Of a DNA stretch of 64,000 bases, positions 11,514-23,934 are shown in pieces; positions within the stretch are counted from its first letter, which is position 1, and each line of letters starts with the position of its first letter. The notes beneath the pieces are model-generated. The model did not search any database. It was not told where the DNA came from and saw only the letters and a list, made by a program, of their open reading frames with translations. The DNA lies in NCBI GenBank assembly GCA_015179045.1, contig WHUZ01000020.1:434001-498000 (forward strand), in the 5' to 3' direction. The position numbers and the translations under genes are program-made. The stretch is from Kalaharituber pfeilii. Its lineage: Eukaryota; Ascomycota; Pezizomycetes; Pezizales; Pezizaceae.

Positions 11514-11887
11514 TGTGGGAGGGATCAACGACGAAAGCTCTGACGAAGGGGAACAAGAACACACACAAAGGTAAAAGAACTAGAGATCGGGACACAAGAC
11601 GAAGACCGGTTTACTATAACTTAAGAGGACGACGAAACAACGGTAAGACTGAACAGAATAACAACTTAGTTATACTGTGACCATCCACGACGACGACGAC
11701 GATGATGATAAAAGCAAGCCTCCTTCTCTCCCTCAATCTATATTATATACCCGTCACCTTCTGGTCCCCCTTTCCCCTTTTGGTAGTCTCCTCCCCCAGT
11801 CCCTCAGTACCCCCTTCCCTCTTGGGTAGTCTCATCCCCCCCCAGGCCGTCGCCCACCGTTGCATCATCAAGCGCCAAGATTCCCAC
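11514..11887 (-). repeat. LTR (3' copy in element orientation)
   Basis: It begins TGTGGGAGGGATCAACGAC and ends GATTCCCAC. It differs from the other copy at scattered positions and by small indels, and the terminal A of TCCCACA is C here. The two LTRs are similar along their whole length, so the insertion is not very old. Confidence 0.85.
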
Positions 11888-12354
11888 CGCCCTCCCCTCA
11901 GCACTGCTAGAGTCCCAACTCGGGCATTGCTGACAATTAGGAATCTTGATGATTACCCGATCCCCCTCAAAAAGCGCACGGAGGCAAATTGACGACATTC
12001 TCCTACAGTCAAACAAAATAAACGAACCTCCCCCTGAGCAAACAAGATCACGGAAGCAAATTGACAAACCACAACCGAACAGCATAAATGAACCAAGCCT
12101 TTCCATACTGGCCCTTCCACCTCAACACATCAACGCTCCCTTTCCCCCTATACCACATCCCCACGTCAATCCCAAGGGTCATCCTCGCTCCTTCCCATCT
12201 ACTATCACCGTATTCACCTCTCGCTCTGCTCCCACGGTATTCACCTCTCGTTCGACTGCCACTGTATTCACCTTTCCCTCCTCCATTTCCTCTTCTATCT
12301 CTAGTATAATCTGACTCCATCTGCAACTCTTTAACCTCCTCAACTGATAAGGTA

Positions 12355-12452
12355 AAGCCTGCCTCCGGGCTTTGAGGGTTTAGACCCAGGGGCCCTGCCT
12401 TGGCGAACAGCTGCATGCGGGGTCACGTGAAATTAAAAAAAAAAAAAAAAAA
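12355..12452 (+). mobile_element. tail-only LINE retroposon, type 1, longer copy
   Basis: About 75 bp of the type 1 3' end plus poly(A). It includes the upstream part GCCTGCCTCCGGGC, also seen at 50483 and in the ORF1-only element. The direct repeat AACTGATAAGGTA flanks it at 12342-12354 and 12453-12465, a 13-bp target duplication inside the gag-only retrotransposon. Confidence 0.88.
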
Positions 12453-13533
12453 AACTGATAAGGTACTGTCTGATGATTTCAAAGATGGATTGAGTATCAC
12501 TTCTGGAACTTTCACTGGCACTTCTGGTAACATCACTGGTAGTTGTGCCGGACGTCCACACTTATCAAAAATGACATATGTGTGGTTCTTATAATCTCCC
12601 AAGGCTCTCACCTGCTTTCCCGGGTCCCATAAGATCTGCCCTTGCATCATTCGGATGTTTTTCTTTTCCACGATATTTTTCTTACACTTCCTTGCAAGCG
12701 GAAATACTGCCTCCTCCTCAGGTGCTCCCACCTTAAGCATACCTGGTTCTGCTTTACTCAGCTTTGGCCTCATTCGGGGTAATTCCTCTTCCACTACTTC
12801 CTCGGTTCTCATCCGTTCATCTGCTATTGCAATCAGGTTGGCCCGGGTTCTCTCCTTTTCTTCTACTTCCTCGATTCTCATCCGTTCATCTGCTATAGCA
12901 ATCAGGTTGGTCCGGGCTCTCTCCTTGTCATCTGCAACAGAGACTAAAGTGGCCCCATCCTCCATGGGAGCTGTAACAGCTTCCACTATACTTACACTTA
13001 CACTTGCCATCATAATATCTGGCTGACTTTCTTCTACCACACTGAGCTGGGGTTGTTCCAGAACTACCTCGATTGAAGCTGTCTCTTGTGGAACTAGTCC
13101 CCTCTGCATATGAGTTCCTGATGTATTACCTAGCCTAGGAACATTTGATCTGGGGAACAACTTTGCTCTCAATGCTCGCTGCTCTCCTTCTGGTAGTGGT
13201 GCCTGATTACAGTTCACTGCTTTATGCCCTCGTTGTCTACATTGGACACACTGAAGATCACCACTCCCCATGGTTCCGTAATGGTTTGGTAGACCTTGTG
13301 GCGACCCTGCCATTCCGTAATAGTTTGGCAGACCTTGTGGCGACCCTGTCGTTCCAGTGACTTGTGGCGACCCTGTCGTTTCAGTGACTTGTGGTGCCTT
13401 TCCCATAGGGACCAATGCATTTGATCTCGGAAGTGGAGCTACTCATTGTATCACCTTTTCAAACCCTTGAATGACCCTATTGGCTAACCCTTCCTGGGCT
13501 GTCAATACTTCCTTCTTCCAGTCCTCTGGCATC

Positions 13534-13584
13534 TTTTTTTTTTTTCTCACGTGACCCCGCATGCAGCTTTCCGCCATGGCAGGG
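13534..13584 (-). mobile_element. tail-only LINE retroposon, type 1, inside gag
   Basis: A T run is followed by CTCACGTGACCCCGCATGCA and GCCATGGCAGGG, the complement of the type 1 tail. CCTCTGG repeats at 13523-13529 and 13585-13591 as a short target duplication. It truncates the gag frame. Confidence 0.8.
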
Positions 13585-14467
13585 CCTCTGGTAACTTAGG
13601 TACAGCCAAGGTTCCCAATGCTTGGGCCTCCATCTCTGCTGCTACTGACCCCTTCTGGAATAGAGTGATGGTGTCTTTCAATGTATAGGGTGCTGTCAGC
13701 TGGAGATGCATTCCGGTTTTCAATACTCTGTCTGTAATTCCATTTACAAACTGCTGGGCTAGCATACTATCGAAAGTGGCCCCCAACGTCGTTCTCAATT
13801 TTCTGACCCGATCCACATATTGCTTAGTATCATCTCGCCCTTGCTGTAAAGTAGCTGCCTCATTCAGTGCTTTGGCAACCTCGTGTGCTTTAGAAATAGG
13901 TTGATCGGGAAATTCTGCTGCCATAGCAGCCATTATCTCTTCATAGGATGTTCTTTGCTCAGCTGCAAGACACTGCCACCACTCTCGGGCCTCACCAGCA
14001 AGAAAACTCTGTAGGAACATAATCTTTGCTGTATTCCTTGCTGCTGCCATAGGGAAAGAGGCCTCTAGTTGTGGAAAGTACAACTCGAGCATATCCCTAA
14101 ACTGAGGAATAGATGGGCCAGTCCGCCCCCCGGAAAATTTCTCAGGTCGTATCATATTGAAGATGCCCCCGTCCATCCTTGGTTGAGCTGGACGTGGCAG
14201 AGGTAGTTCCGGAGTTTCTGTTATTGTTCTGGGACTTTCTTGAGCTGAGTTACTCAAGATGGGATTCTGAATAAGACTCACGTCCTCGGGACTTGAACAT
14301 GCACTTAACTTCACGGTGCTTTCTGAAGAACTGGAGATAACCACGGCAGGCCGTGCCGGACTTTGTACTCTGATGGGATAGTCCTTTGCAGTTATCAATG
14401 GGGAGGGTATCTTGGTTCGGAATATACTCCCTTCTGAATCCGCCGAAAGGGCCCCGCCCTTACTTTT

Positions 14468-14787
14468 AGCAGTAACTGTATCTTCTGCTGAAGCCACTTT
14501 GAACCACTCACTCCTCTGGTCTCGAGTTTGAACAGCTTGCTCGAGCTTATTATTCCAGTATACAATAGGCTCACTTTCCGACGAACCGAGTCCAGCTTTC
14601 GTCTAGAATAAGACTTCCTTAGCGTACCAAACAGATTCCCTGCCTTCCCTTATGCTTTAAGCAGTAACTGTATTTTCTGTTGAAGCCACCTTGAACCACT
14701 CCCTCCTCTGATCTCGAGTATGAACAGCTTGCTCGAGCTTATTATTCCAGCCTACACTAGGCTCACTTTTCTGACGAATCGAGTCCA
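14468..14787. repeat. 190-bp tandem partial duplication in gag 5' region
   Basis: The segments at 14468-14597 and 14658-14787 share AGCAGTAACTGTAT, CTCGAG-containing blocks and GCTTATTATTCCAG in order. The offset is 190 bp, not a multiple of three, which fits with the reading frame being lost between the copies. Confidence 0.8.
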
Positions 14788-14878
14788 GCCTTGTATCAGG
14801 AGTAGACTTCCTGGTCTTTGGCTTTCCTTTCTCACTAAACACATAGATAGATCCCCCGCCTTCCTAGGACCGCCAAGT

Positions 14879-15261
14879 TGTGGGAGGGATCAACGACGAA
14901 AGTTCTGACGAAGGGGAACAAGAACACACAAAGGTAAAAGAACTAGAGATTGGGACACAAGACGAAGACCGGTTTACTATAACTTAAGAGGACGACGAAA
15001 CAACGGTAAGACTGAACAGAATAACAACTTAGTTATACTGTGACCATCCACGACGATGATGGTGATGATGATAGAAGAAAGCCTCCTTCTCTCCCTCAAT
15101 ATATACCCGTCACCTTCTGGTCCCCCCTTTCCCCTTTTGGCAGTCTCCTCCCCCCAGTCCTTCAACCCACCGAACCTTCTGGTACCCCCTTCCCTCTTGG
15201 GTAGTCTCATCCCCCCAGGCCGTCACCCACCGTTGCATCATCAAGAGCCAAGATTCCCACA
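14879..15261 (-). repeat. LTR (5' copy in element orientation)
   Basis: 383 bp, TGTGGGAGGG...GATTCCCACA, with 7-bp inverted ends. It carries a CACGACGATGATGGTGATG microsatellite that differs in length from the other LTR. Confidence 0.87.
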
Positions 15262-15265
15262 ATGC

Positions 15266-16282
15266 CCATTGTCAGCCATCATTCTGAATTCATGAACCTT
15301 GTACTGCTGGTATTCTTGCTGCACCTGTCACGCCGAGCTATATATATTTCTACTTCCTATCTCTTACCCGTAAATTCTGGGATGGGGTGGGGACGGCGGT
15401 AAGGGGCGGAGGGGATGGAAGTGGGTATAAGGGTGCGGTGAGGTGTTGAGATAGGCAGGGGAGGTAAATTGCCAATGGGGATCTGGGGTACAGGTAAGGT
15501 AGAGATACAAAGGGAAGGTAGAATTGAGTTGTGTAAGTATTGTGCATGTGGAGCTCAATTGGTTATGGACACGAAGCGTAAGTTTTTGAATGTGGTGTTT
15601 TGATTTGATTTGTGTACTAGTAGCACGGATGAATGGTTATAGTTAGTCTGACTTAAGTGGTTAAGAAATCGAAAGAATATGTTATTATTTTGCCATTTCA
15701 ATTAATTGAAAGATGCTGCAAAGACAGGAACCTTGCACAGAGAGCTAACCACATGCAGGGTGGGGATAAAAGGTAGTATACAGAGTTAATTATGATTGTT
15801 TCGCCGGGAAGCTGATAATTTAGGGTTGGCTGGGCGGATTTCTTGGGTGAGTATGCATATTCTGTATGGTAGAGTAGTTCCGACAACAAAGACATCTCCT
15901 CCTCCTCTTCTTTTCTTTTTCTTTCACACCCGCACACGCCCATCAGTCGCACTCTTTGTTCCGCCAGCATCCTCCATCTCAGTCCATTGAAAGGCACTAG
16001 TACTGTGCTCGAGTAGTCTGTCGTCTTACAGTGTAGGCCATTATTTAGTCTGCTTGTAGACCCCCGCTACTGGGTAGGTCGTTCAATTATTTTATTAGAA
16101 TATGATTTCTTTTGCCGGGGTTCTTTTCGCTGTTGCCTCGGATTGTTGGAAAAGAAAGAAAAAAGGTAAAGAAAATAAATACAGTATGACAACGTTTGGG
16201 TGGAGCAATGTTTGGTAGGCGAAAGCTTACTGTAAGCATTTCCTACCGCAGTACTCGAATAAGCTTTTACAACAATATCGTA
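15266..16282. other. intergenic, no gene recognised
   Basis: Low-complexity T-rich and GT-rich stretches. The open frames here resemble no known protein and overlap on opposite strands. Confidence 0.4.
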
Positions 16283-17038
16283 CAGTCAGACCTTGCTATA
16301 ACGAACCCCGCTATAGCGAAAACCTTGCTATCACGAACGCGCTGCCCTCGGCGTTTTCCCTCTGCACCTAATCTGCCCTTGCTATAACGATATCCCACCA
16401 AATAATGAAACGAAAAAAAATTTAGGGGAAGTTATTTCTGTCTACATACATATTGTTCTTGCTATAATGAAAAGTGGCAAATGAAATCTATAGAACCCCC
16501 CATGGTGATCCACTAAGCTACTGTTATATCCTTGCCTGCGGCGAATAGCAATGCCTCAATACTTATAAGAATTTTATACTATTAAGACAATGATATAATC
16601 TTTCATGGACAAAATGCCTATGAAACTCATTCAAGATCTCTTTTAGATGGTTCGGCTCTAATCTTTCTTGCATATCTGATGCTTCTCAAATTTACTTAAT
16701 GCTTACTGCTTGTTAGTAGTTTTTTTTTTTTTTTTTTTTTTTATTTCATTACTCGCATGACATCTTGACTGTTCTGATTACTGAGTGCTAGTCAGGGCTG
16801 AAGGCAGTCCGTTACAGATTTCTATTAGTTCAAGATCACTTATGCTTTATTTTATAGTCTCGAATATTTGTTGATTTGGTTATTTCCTATGCTAGATAAT
16901 TATAAGTCAATATGAAATGTGCTGTTGAGGAGTCCGAACTCAGCTGCCAAGGTTGCATGTCACAATTTTCTATAAGGAAAACCTTGCTATAACGAAAAGA
17001 AAGGGCAAAATTTTACGTGTCATAGCAAGGTCTGACTG
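16283..17038. mobile_element. pogo/Tc1-type MITE
   Basis: The ends are CAGTCAGACCTTGCTATAAC and the inverted CATAGCAAGGTCTGACTG, flanked on both sides by TA (16281-16282, 17039-17040). CTTGCTATAACGA motifs recur inside both ends. There is no transposase. The termini resemble pogo/Tigger ends. A T run with ATTTCATTACTCGC at about 16719-16760 inside it is a type 2 LINE tail. Confidence 0.85.
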
Positions 17039-17040
17039 TA

Positions 17041-18362
17041 CTACATGTTCGAGACTGACAGCAATAATTGTTTGGTGTTCTTTTGCTTCAATGCCATTAG
17101 GTGAAAAGCTGAGCTCTGAGCGAGGATCTGAGATGACGTAGTGTACTTTGCATGCGAGCGCGTCCCTGCAAGGCGAAGAACTACCTACAGTAGTAACTAA
17201 ATACGTGGTAGGTTAGATGCAGCGTTCTCCAGCTTATAAAAACATAGCACAGAATATACTAGTAAGAACAGCAAAAAAAATTACATAGTATGTTTCGGTA
17301 TCCGTAATTCTGAGACAGAATTGAGCTTGAAGCATTCCTCGCTGAATTGCTGTTATTTCGTGATGAGGGAGTCGCACATTCAGCTGCCTGTCTAATGCAT
17401 CTGATACCAACGTGGCAGGGTTTTAACCCATATGTGCTGCATTACGTACTTCTGCAAGGTGCTGTAGGTATCGATTTGCGATGGTCACGATCGATCTTAC
17501 CTGCTAGTTGCCATGCGAACTTTGAAGGGCAGGTGCCAACACATCACACTACTCTACCCTGGAACACCGCCTGTTTCTATACTATAATTGATGATTTTGC
17601 AGTTGGTGATTCTGCGCTGGGCTCCAGAAGTGACAATGTGCCAGTTATTATGTCAATTGATGAGTTTGATAGGGCTCGCTCTTATCATAATCAGTATTTG
17701 TTGTCATATTCAACGAGCGTTCATACAGTTAGCTTTTCCAACGTGGCATTAATTGTTTCATACTTACATACTTTCATTGTGCCCGTAATTACTTAATTAT
17801 CCCGTGCTATCACCTGGATAGACAGACATTGGGTCCGAGCTCACATCCAAGCTCCTCAAATCGTAACTTCTGAATCTTCCATCACACTTTGGATCGGAGG
17901 ATTTTTGGTTAGGTTGTGGGGAAGGGCACTCCACTGCAGGTCTCATATCCAAAGCGCATTCAATAGATTATCCCGATCCTGAAGATCATCTCGTATTGCC
18001 CCAGTCAGGTGTACCCCTTCGGTACAGGCATGGACCCCTACCATAGCTAATGGTGCGGCTGATTTGCTTTTCTCGTTCTGGTTCCTGGATAAGCAACAGT
18101 TGGCAGTTTTATACTGCATTTTCGGCTTTGTTAATACTCTTTCTGCAAAGTATATAATTCAACAACTGGAATTTTGCAGAAGATATTATTTTCCGAGCCG
18201 TAACTGCTATTTATCCCATTGTCTTCATATACATACATCTCGTCGATCTCAAATTGTTCAACCTTTGACTAGGTATTTTCACAAGTGCAGCCATATCCAC
18301 ATTCACCGCTTACAATTGCAAGCTTTTTTCCAACAAGGGCTGCCCAACCGGAAGCATCGTCA
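17041..18362. other. upstream region of the ankyrin gene
   Basis: An open frame of 149 codons at 17347-17796 (+) has no recognisable domain and no intron-corrected extension that I could defend. I treat it as chance or as part of the 5' region of the next gene. Nothing else is recognised. Confidence 0.35.
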
Positions 18363-21300
18363 ATGAAGAATTACTCAGAGTGGCAGATATTTATCTGGAC
18401 CGCACTTTGCCAATTTCCACTGATTGTTTTGGCTCAGTCGGATGATGGGGATGAGTTCTCAAACAATCTGTTTAGTGATTTGGGTTAGTGCCAACACCAG
18501 CGCATGTATATGACAATCAATTTAGAAGATGCTTCTTTTCCTGATATTAACAATCTTGTTGCAATTAAATTCTAGCACCCCTCTTGACCCTTTTCGGTGA
18601 ACGTGTAGCGATACAGTATCTCCGGCACATCATGGGTCCTCTTGAAAGTGTGATCTTTGCATGCGGACCACTAGGAGTGTTGACTGCGATAACATCTGCA
18701 ATCAGAGTAGGTGGGGATAGAACACTCAAGGCAATTATTGGGAGAGCAGAAGAGATGGATGCAATGGTAGAAAGTGAGCTTCTCAGGTATGTCACTGGTT
18801 CATAATTTTGTATTGCGGCCTCCCTGCTGTGAAAGATTCGGGTGGTTTGCTACGCATTGATATGCTGTACATATAAAGAGTCAACTTGTTTGGTCTCTGC
18901 ATCCTTACAACTGAGCTTAACCAAAAGCAACCTTCTTTTCTTGATATCCTACAGCATTTTTCGCATTTTAGAAGTCTTGTTGCAAACGAAGACATACTAA
19001 ACATTTTGACCCATAGCTCCACTTCCACCGATGTCGGCGAATTATGGAATGGTTATCGTGTAGTGCGGGTAATTGGAAAGCCGAAGATACTTGAACTAAT
19101 AGTTTATGATGTTGATAAGGGTAAGGCATTTTACTCAGAAGGATCTAGGTCTGATTATTAACAGTTTTCTTCTATCAGATGTCTATGTTGAAGAACCGAA
19201 TGCTGAATCACAGTACCCTTATGGCCTCTATAGTCGCAAGCATTCTATGGAAGTGAGTACCTGCTTGCTAGCACTTATTAAGCATATAAATCTAATTCCT
19301 AATGATATAGATCCTAGACGATGCGTCATATGAGGAATTTATAAATATGAATAATGCACCCAATATCTCACTAAATACTATTGGCAGTGATAGTGATGCA
19401 AGGAAATTGCGTATCGTCGCTATCATTGGTGTGCTTATACAAACGGGTGTGCTGGTATTTGACGGTTTGGTGACGTATTATTGGCAGTGGCCGAAGGGAG
19501 GAGCCACTGTTGCTAGATATGCATTTCCCTTGACTCTACTTGGAACTCTGGGACTGGTTATTGGAATATATCTTTGTGCCCACATTATCGAGGCAAGCAC
19601 AAAGGAGACGAAGTTCAAGTTCGAGCTGCGGGACCATATCAAGAGTACGCATTCACGTTTCAAGTTCATATGGATACAGAAGCACCAGGAGATTGGAGAC
19701 CACGAGTTTCGATCATTCGCAATCTATCTCGATGGCCAGAAGCCTCTCCTGACTTCACACTGGCCTTCTAAGAGGGAGAAATTCCACCAGCTAACTTACG
19801 TTGCAACCTGTCTGAGTCTTACAGGTACGAAAATTAAGCCTTTCCCAGCCCTTTAGAAGTCATAATTGTAAAAATTAGAAGCTAATTGTCTGTGGTGTAC
19901 TAAAGCATTTATTCTTCAATTCGTTGGGTGAGTGGATTAAAAGCTCAATAGATTACTACTTTTGTATCAGCACTAACATGTATGTCTTATGGGCACTGAA
20001 TTATAGACTGCGAGCAATGCATTTTTCGGCATCAATAGGGCAGCTTACGGCCACTGTAATTATGTGCTTGCTGCGAATTTTAATTCGACAGCATATCAGT
20101 CGCCCACCAATACCGCTAACCACACTGGGTAAAACTGATAACATACATAATTACTCAGTCGAGCGGCTGCATGATGGATTCGAGTTAGATGACATGGCAA
20201 TGAAACATCAGAAATGTGACACCTGGCATGTCGTAACCTACCCGATATTTGAAGTGGCACAAGATCATCACCATGAGGAGAATTTACCGAATTTGGAGAA
20301 TAGCAGCCAGAAAAGTGTACGGACTGGCCTTGCAGAGAACGTGCTGGGCACCCAAATGAGACTTGAAGAGTTGTTTCCTACACAGTGGGATCACGAATGT
20401 CATGCTCAAGCAATGAAATTGTCCAATACCATTTCTGATATCATGAACTACGTGTGGACTTCAACAGAGGCTGGTAAACTTGTTACACTGGCTGGCGATG
20501 CTAATCTGAAAGAGTTCTGGTGGAATATTCCTGTGCAAGCAAGATCATCAGGTCAGCAGAACAATGCTGCGCTGCTGCCATCGGTGGAGTTTACCAAACT
20601 TTTTGCAAAAAGAGAAATCGTTGACGGAAAATGGACCCCATGGCGGATCGATCCTTTGCGAATCGCGGCATTGCTTCAACTATGGATGCTTAACTTTAAA
20701 AAAGAGTATGTTGCTGATGGCAATACACTCTGGCTGCTGTGTCCCCCAGACCCGAAAACTGAAATCCTTCTTGCAGACTGCTGGATTGGTCGTGGAAGTA
20801 TTACTGTAAGTGGAAAAACAGTCGCACAGGTATGCCGACATGAAGACGTCGACCATCACCGCATCATCGGGCATATCGGCTTGCTTCCTGAGTGGCAATC
20901 CCCTAACAACGGATCTCCGATCGTGAACCTGAACTCAGACCTTGCCAATGTCACCATTTCACGAGCCATCATCAAGTCGATGAGCTTGGTCTCAATGGGT
21001 ACACAATGCATACTATATCAATTTTTCTACCATCTGGCTGCCAACTGCATCGAAAGCATAACTAGCGACACCCGTATCATGGAGTCTGAGAACTCATTAC
21101 CTGTACTTATGAATGACACCATTAGTGACCTTGCACATACGGCCCAAAATCATGATGCACTCGCTGTTGACGATGCATACAGGTTGATTGTGTGCTCCTT
21201 AAATGCTACTAAGAAACTCCCTCTCTTAGATGCCGAATGGATGCAGAGAACTATGACAGTCCTTACAGCTGACTCCTTCAAGCCTGACTTCGCAAAGCTC

Positions 21301-23934
21301 AACCAACACATTTCACTAATTTCTCATATGTACCCACTATGCCAATCACCTGCGGAGAGATTCGGTCAGGAAAAGCGCCTACGTGCTGCAGTTACCATGT
21401 TTGTTCTCCAGGCTATAGAGCTCTGTGATAACAATTCACGATATAACGTCGACATGCAGGTACAGCAGCATATATCTCGCACAGGAGAGCTTATACTAGA
21501 CTTCAAGGACCTTTTCCAAGTTTCTCCGCATGTAGAGAACACTCCTAACCGCACTAATGGTAACGAGGAGAGCTCAGCAGCATCTCTATGCATCACAAAA
21601 CTTCGGGATATTCCAATTACGGAAGCCTACAGCATGCTTCAGGACCCTGGCATCAACATTAATAAGCGGGATGAGTTTGGATCAACAGCATTGGAAAATG
21701 CGGCATACCATGGGCAGATTAGTGTGGTCATGCTATTGCTTCTTCATGGAGCGAAGCTAGGAGATCAAGGTGCAAGAAAACCTTTATACTGGGCTTTGGA
21801 AGGTGGAAATCGGTCGAATGGAACCCCGGAAGTCACTTGCCTTGAAATCATCAGGATGTTTATCAATCAAGGAGCACCTGTATGCTCAAAACATAATGAA
21901 GGCGGTGACTTGGATGATGGTGTGTCGCTCTTAGAAATGGCAATAGGCCTTAGGTTCCATCAGGTTGCAGAGGTTTTACTCCAACATTTCGCATCCCCAA
22001 TCCACTCCCCAGAGGTTTCAGCCTGGGAACCACAGATGACGGTACTAAACCTCGCCTTGTCCCAGGGGCGTAAGCCTCTGGTGAAGTTCCTGATCGATAG
22101 GGAGCCTGATCCCGTGGCCAAAAATCGGGATGGTGATACCCCACTGCAACATGCAGCACGGAGGGGACATGCAGCTGTTGCAGAGCTGCTGCTTGATCGG
22201 GGGGCCGATGTCACAGCTAAGAATAATGATGGTAGCACCCCACTGCACCGTGCAGCATCAGAGGGACATGCAGCTGTTGCAGAGCTGCTACTTAATTGGG
22301 GGGCCGATGTCGCAGCTAAGAATAAGGTTGGTAACAGCCCACTGCACAGGGCAGCATCGGCGGGACATGCAGCTGTTGCAGAGCTGCTACTTGATCGGGG
22401 GGCCGATGTCGCAGCTAAGGATACCAATGGTGACACCCCACTGCACGACGCAGCAACAAAGGGATATGCAGCTGTTGCAGAGCTGCTGCTTGATCGGGGG
22501 GCCGATGTCGCAGCTAACAATGACGATGGTGTCACCCCACTGCACAATGCAGCATGGGGGGGACATGCAACTGTTGCAGAGCTGCTGCTTGATCGGGGGG
22601 CCGATGTCACAGCTAAGAATGACGATGGTAGCACCCCACTACACGGGGCAGCATTGGAGGGACATGCAGCTGTTGCAGAGCTGCTGCTTGATCGGGGGGC
22701 CGATGTCGCAGCTAAGAATAACTATGGTGGAACCCCACTGGGCAATGCAGCATGGGGGGGACATGCAACTGTTGCAGAGCTGCTGCTTAATCGGGGGGCC
22801 GATGTCGCAGCTAAGAATAATGATGGTAGCACCCCACTGCACCGTGCAGCATTGGAGGGACATGCAGCTGTTGCAGAGCTGCTACTTAATTGGGGGGCCA
22901 ATTTTGCAGCTAAGAATAACGATGGTGTCACCCCACTGCACAATGCAGCATGGAGGGGACATGCAGCTGTTGCAGAGCTGCTGCTTGATCGGGGGGCCGA
23001 TGTCGCAGCTAAGAATAAATATGGTGGAACCCCACTGCGCAATGCAGCATGGGGGGGACATGCAACTGTTGCAGAGCTGCTGGTTGATCGGGGGGCCGAT
23101 GTCGCAGCTAAGGATAACGGTGGTGTCACCCCATTGCACAATGCAGCATGGAGGGGACATGCAGCTGTTGCAGAGCTGCTGCTTGATCGGGGGGCCGATG
23201 TCGTAGCTAAGGGTAACTTTGGTAGCACCCCACTGCACAATGCAGCATCGGAGGGACATGCAGCTGTTGCAGAGCTGCTGCTTGATCGGGGGGCCGATGT
23301 CGCACCTAAGAATGACGATGGTAGCACCCCACTGCACCATGCAGCATCGAAGGGACATACAGCTGTTGCAGAGCTGCTGCTTGATCGGGGGGCCGATGTT
23401 GCAAGTAAGAATAAGTATGGTAACACCCCACTGCACGACGCAGCAGCAAAGGGACATACAGCTGTTGCAGAGCTGCTGCTTAATCGGGGGGCCGATGTCG
23501 CAGCTAAGAATAAGCTTAGTTTCACCGCACTACACGGGGCAGCATTGGAGGGACATGCAGCTGTTGCAGAGCTGCTACTTGATCGGGGGGCCGATGTCGC
23601 AGCTAAGAATAAGGTTGGTAACACCCCACTGCACAGGGCAGCATGGGGGGGCCAGGAAGCTGTTGCAGAGCTGCTACTTGATCGGGGGCCGATGTCACAG
23701 CTAAGAATAAGGTTGGTAAGACCCCGCTGGACTGCGTACCACGGCGGGGTAACACAGCTGCTGTACGGCTTCTGCTTGAACAGCGAGCTGGTATTGCAGC
23801 GCAGAATTCTGGGCGCCGTTGATGCACCTCTGCAGCTTTTAAGGTCGCTGGAGGTCAGAAACCATGGAAGCGGGCGTGGAGTAATGTCTAAATCAAAGTC
23901 CAATTTTTGTAGTCTATATCTCATTATTTTATAG
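18363..23934 (+). CDS. membrane-anchored ankyrin-repeat protein (seven exons)
   Basis: Exons 18363-18483, 18576-18786, 19017-19120, 19179-19252, 19311-19824, 19906-19927 and 20007-23934 join in phase with GT-AG introns and give about 1,657 residues. The start MKNYSEWQIFIWTALCQFPL is a likely signal peptide. APLLTLFGERVAIQYLRHIM and further hydrophobic stretches (ESVIFACGPLGVLTAITSAI; LRIVAIIGVLIQTGVLVF; PLTLLGTLGLVIGIYLCAHI; the segment around TATVIMCLLRILI) indicate several membrane spans. ELWNGYRVVRVIGKPKI is typical of a fungal family of large membrane-ankyrin proteins of unknown function. A soluble central domain of about 600 residues follows, then 16 ankyrin repeats of 33 residues from 22126. 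A lost G at about 23686-23690 shifts the frame in repeat 16, giving a foreign tail to 23934; in the other frame it would finish a 17th repeat and stop at 23822. Confidence 0.85.
22126..23709 (+). repeat. 99-bp tandem repeat, 16 ankyrin units
   Basis: Sixteen contiguous 99-bp units each encode one 33-residue ankyrin repeat of the type TPLHxAAxxGHAAVAELLL. Units are highly similar at DNA level; most differences fall at two or three hypervariable codons at the repeat start. Most units contain the run CGGGGGGCC (six G); a G is missing in unit 16. The near identity points to recent gene conversion or unequal exchange. Confidence 0.92.

Larger units (their letters stand above)
12466..14842 (-). pseudogene. 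retrotransposon gag polyprotein
   Basis: The capsid-type region (13590-14497) contains the Retrotrans_gag fold signature around RPEKFSGGRTGPSIPQF, EAREWWQCLAAEQRTSYEEI and QYVDRVRKLRTTLGA. A CCHC zinc knuckle, CVQCRQRGHKAVNC, follows in the 12466-13415 segment, then a charged region with two copies of RTNLIAIADERMR-like sequence. A type 1 LINE tail at 13534-13584 and a single TGA near 13443 break it. At the N-terminus the segment 14657-14787 is a second copy of 14468-14597, offset by 190 bp, so the original start MFSEKGKPKTRKS (14842) is separated from the rest by a stop. Gag would package the element RNA into cytoplasmic particles. Confidence 0.8.
11514..15261 (-). mobile_element. complete LTR retrotransposon with gag only
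   Basis: Two direct LTRs (11514-11887 and 14879-15261) bound an internal region of about 3 kb. The outer flanks carry the 4-bp repeat ATGC (11510-11513 and 15262-15265). Read on the minus strand, a purine-rich tract of the polypurine type (GAGGGGAGGG) lies just inside the downstream LTR. The only coding region is gag; there is no protease, reverse transcriptase, RNase H or integrase, so it must have moved with enzymes from another element. Two type 1 LINE tails have since inserted into it. Confidence 0.85.

Noticed and set aside
17347..17796. 149-codon open frame as a gene
   Set aside because: No domain, no intron pattern, and composition like the surrounding intergenic sequence.
22130..23206. 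Long alternative-frame protein of about 358 codons in the ankyrin array
   Set aside because: It is the +1 reading of the 99-bp repeat and contains a repeated LLQSCCLIGGPMS pattern; openness follows from repetition of an open unit.
22126..23709. CRISPR-like interpretation of the regular repeats
   Set aside because: The repeats are contiguous coding units with no spacers, in a eukaryotic gene.
22722..23924. Antisense open frame of 400 codons over the ankyrin array
   Set aside because: Same cause as above; no splice-independent start or known domain.
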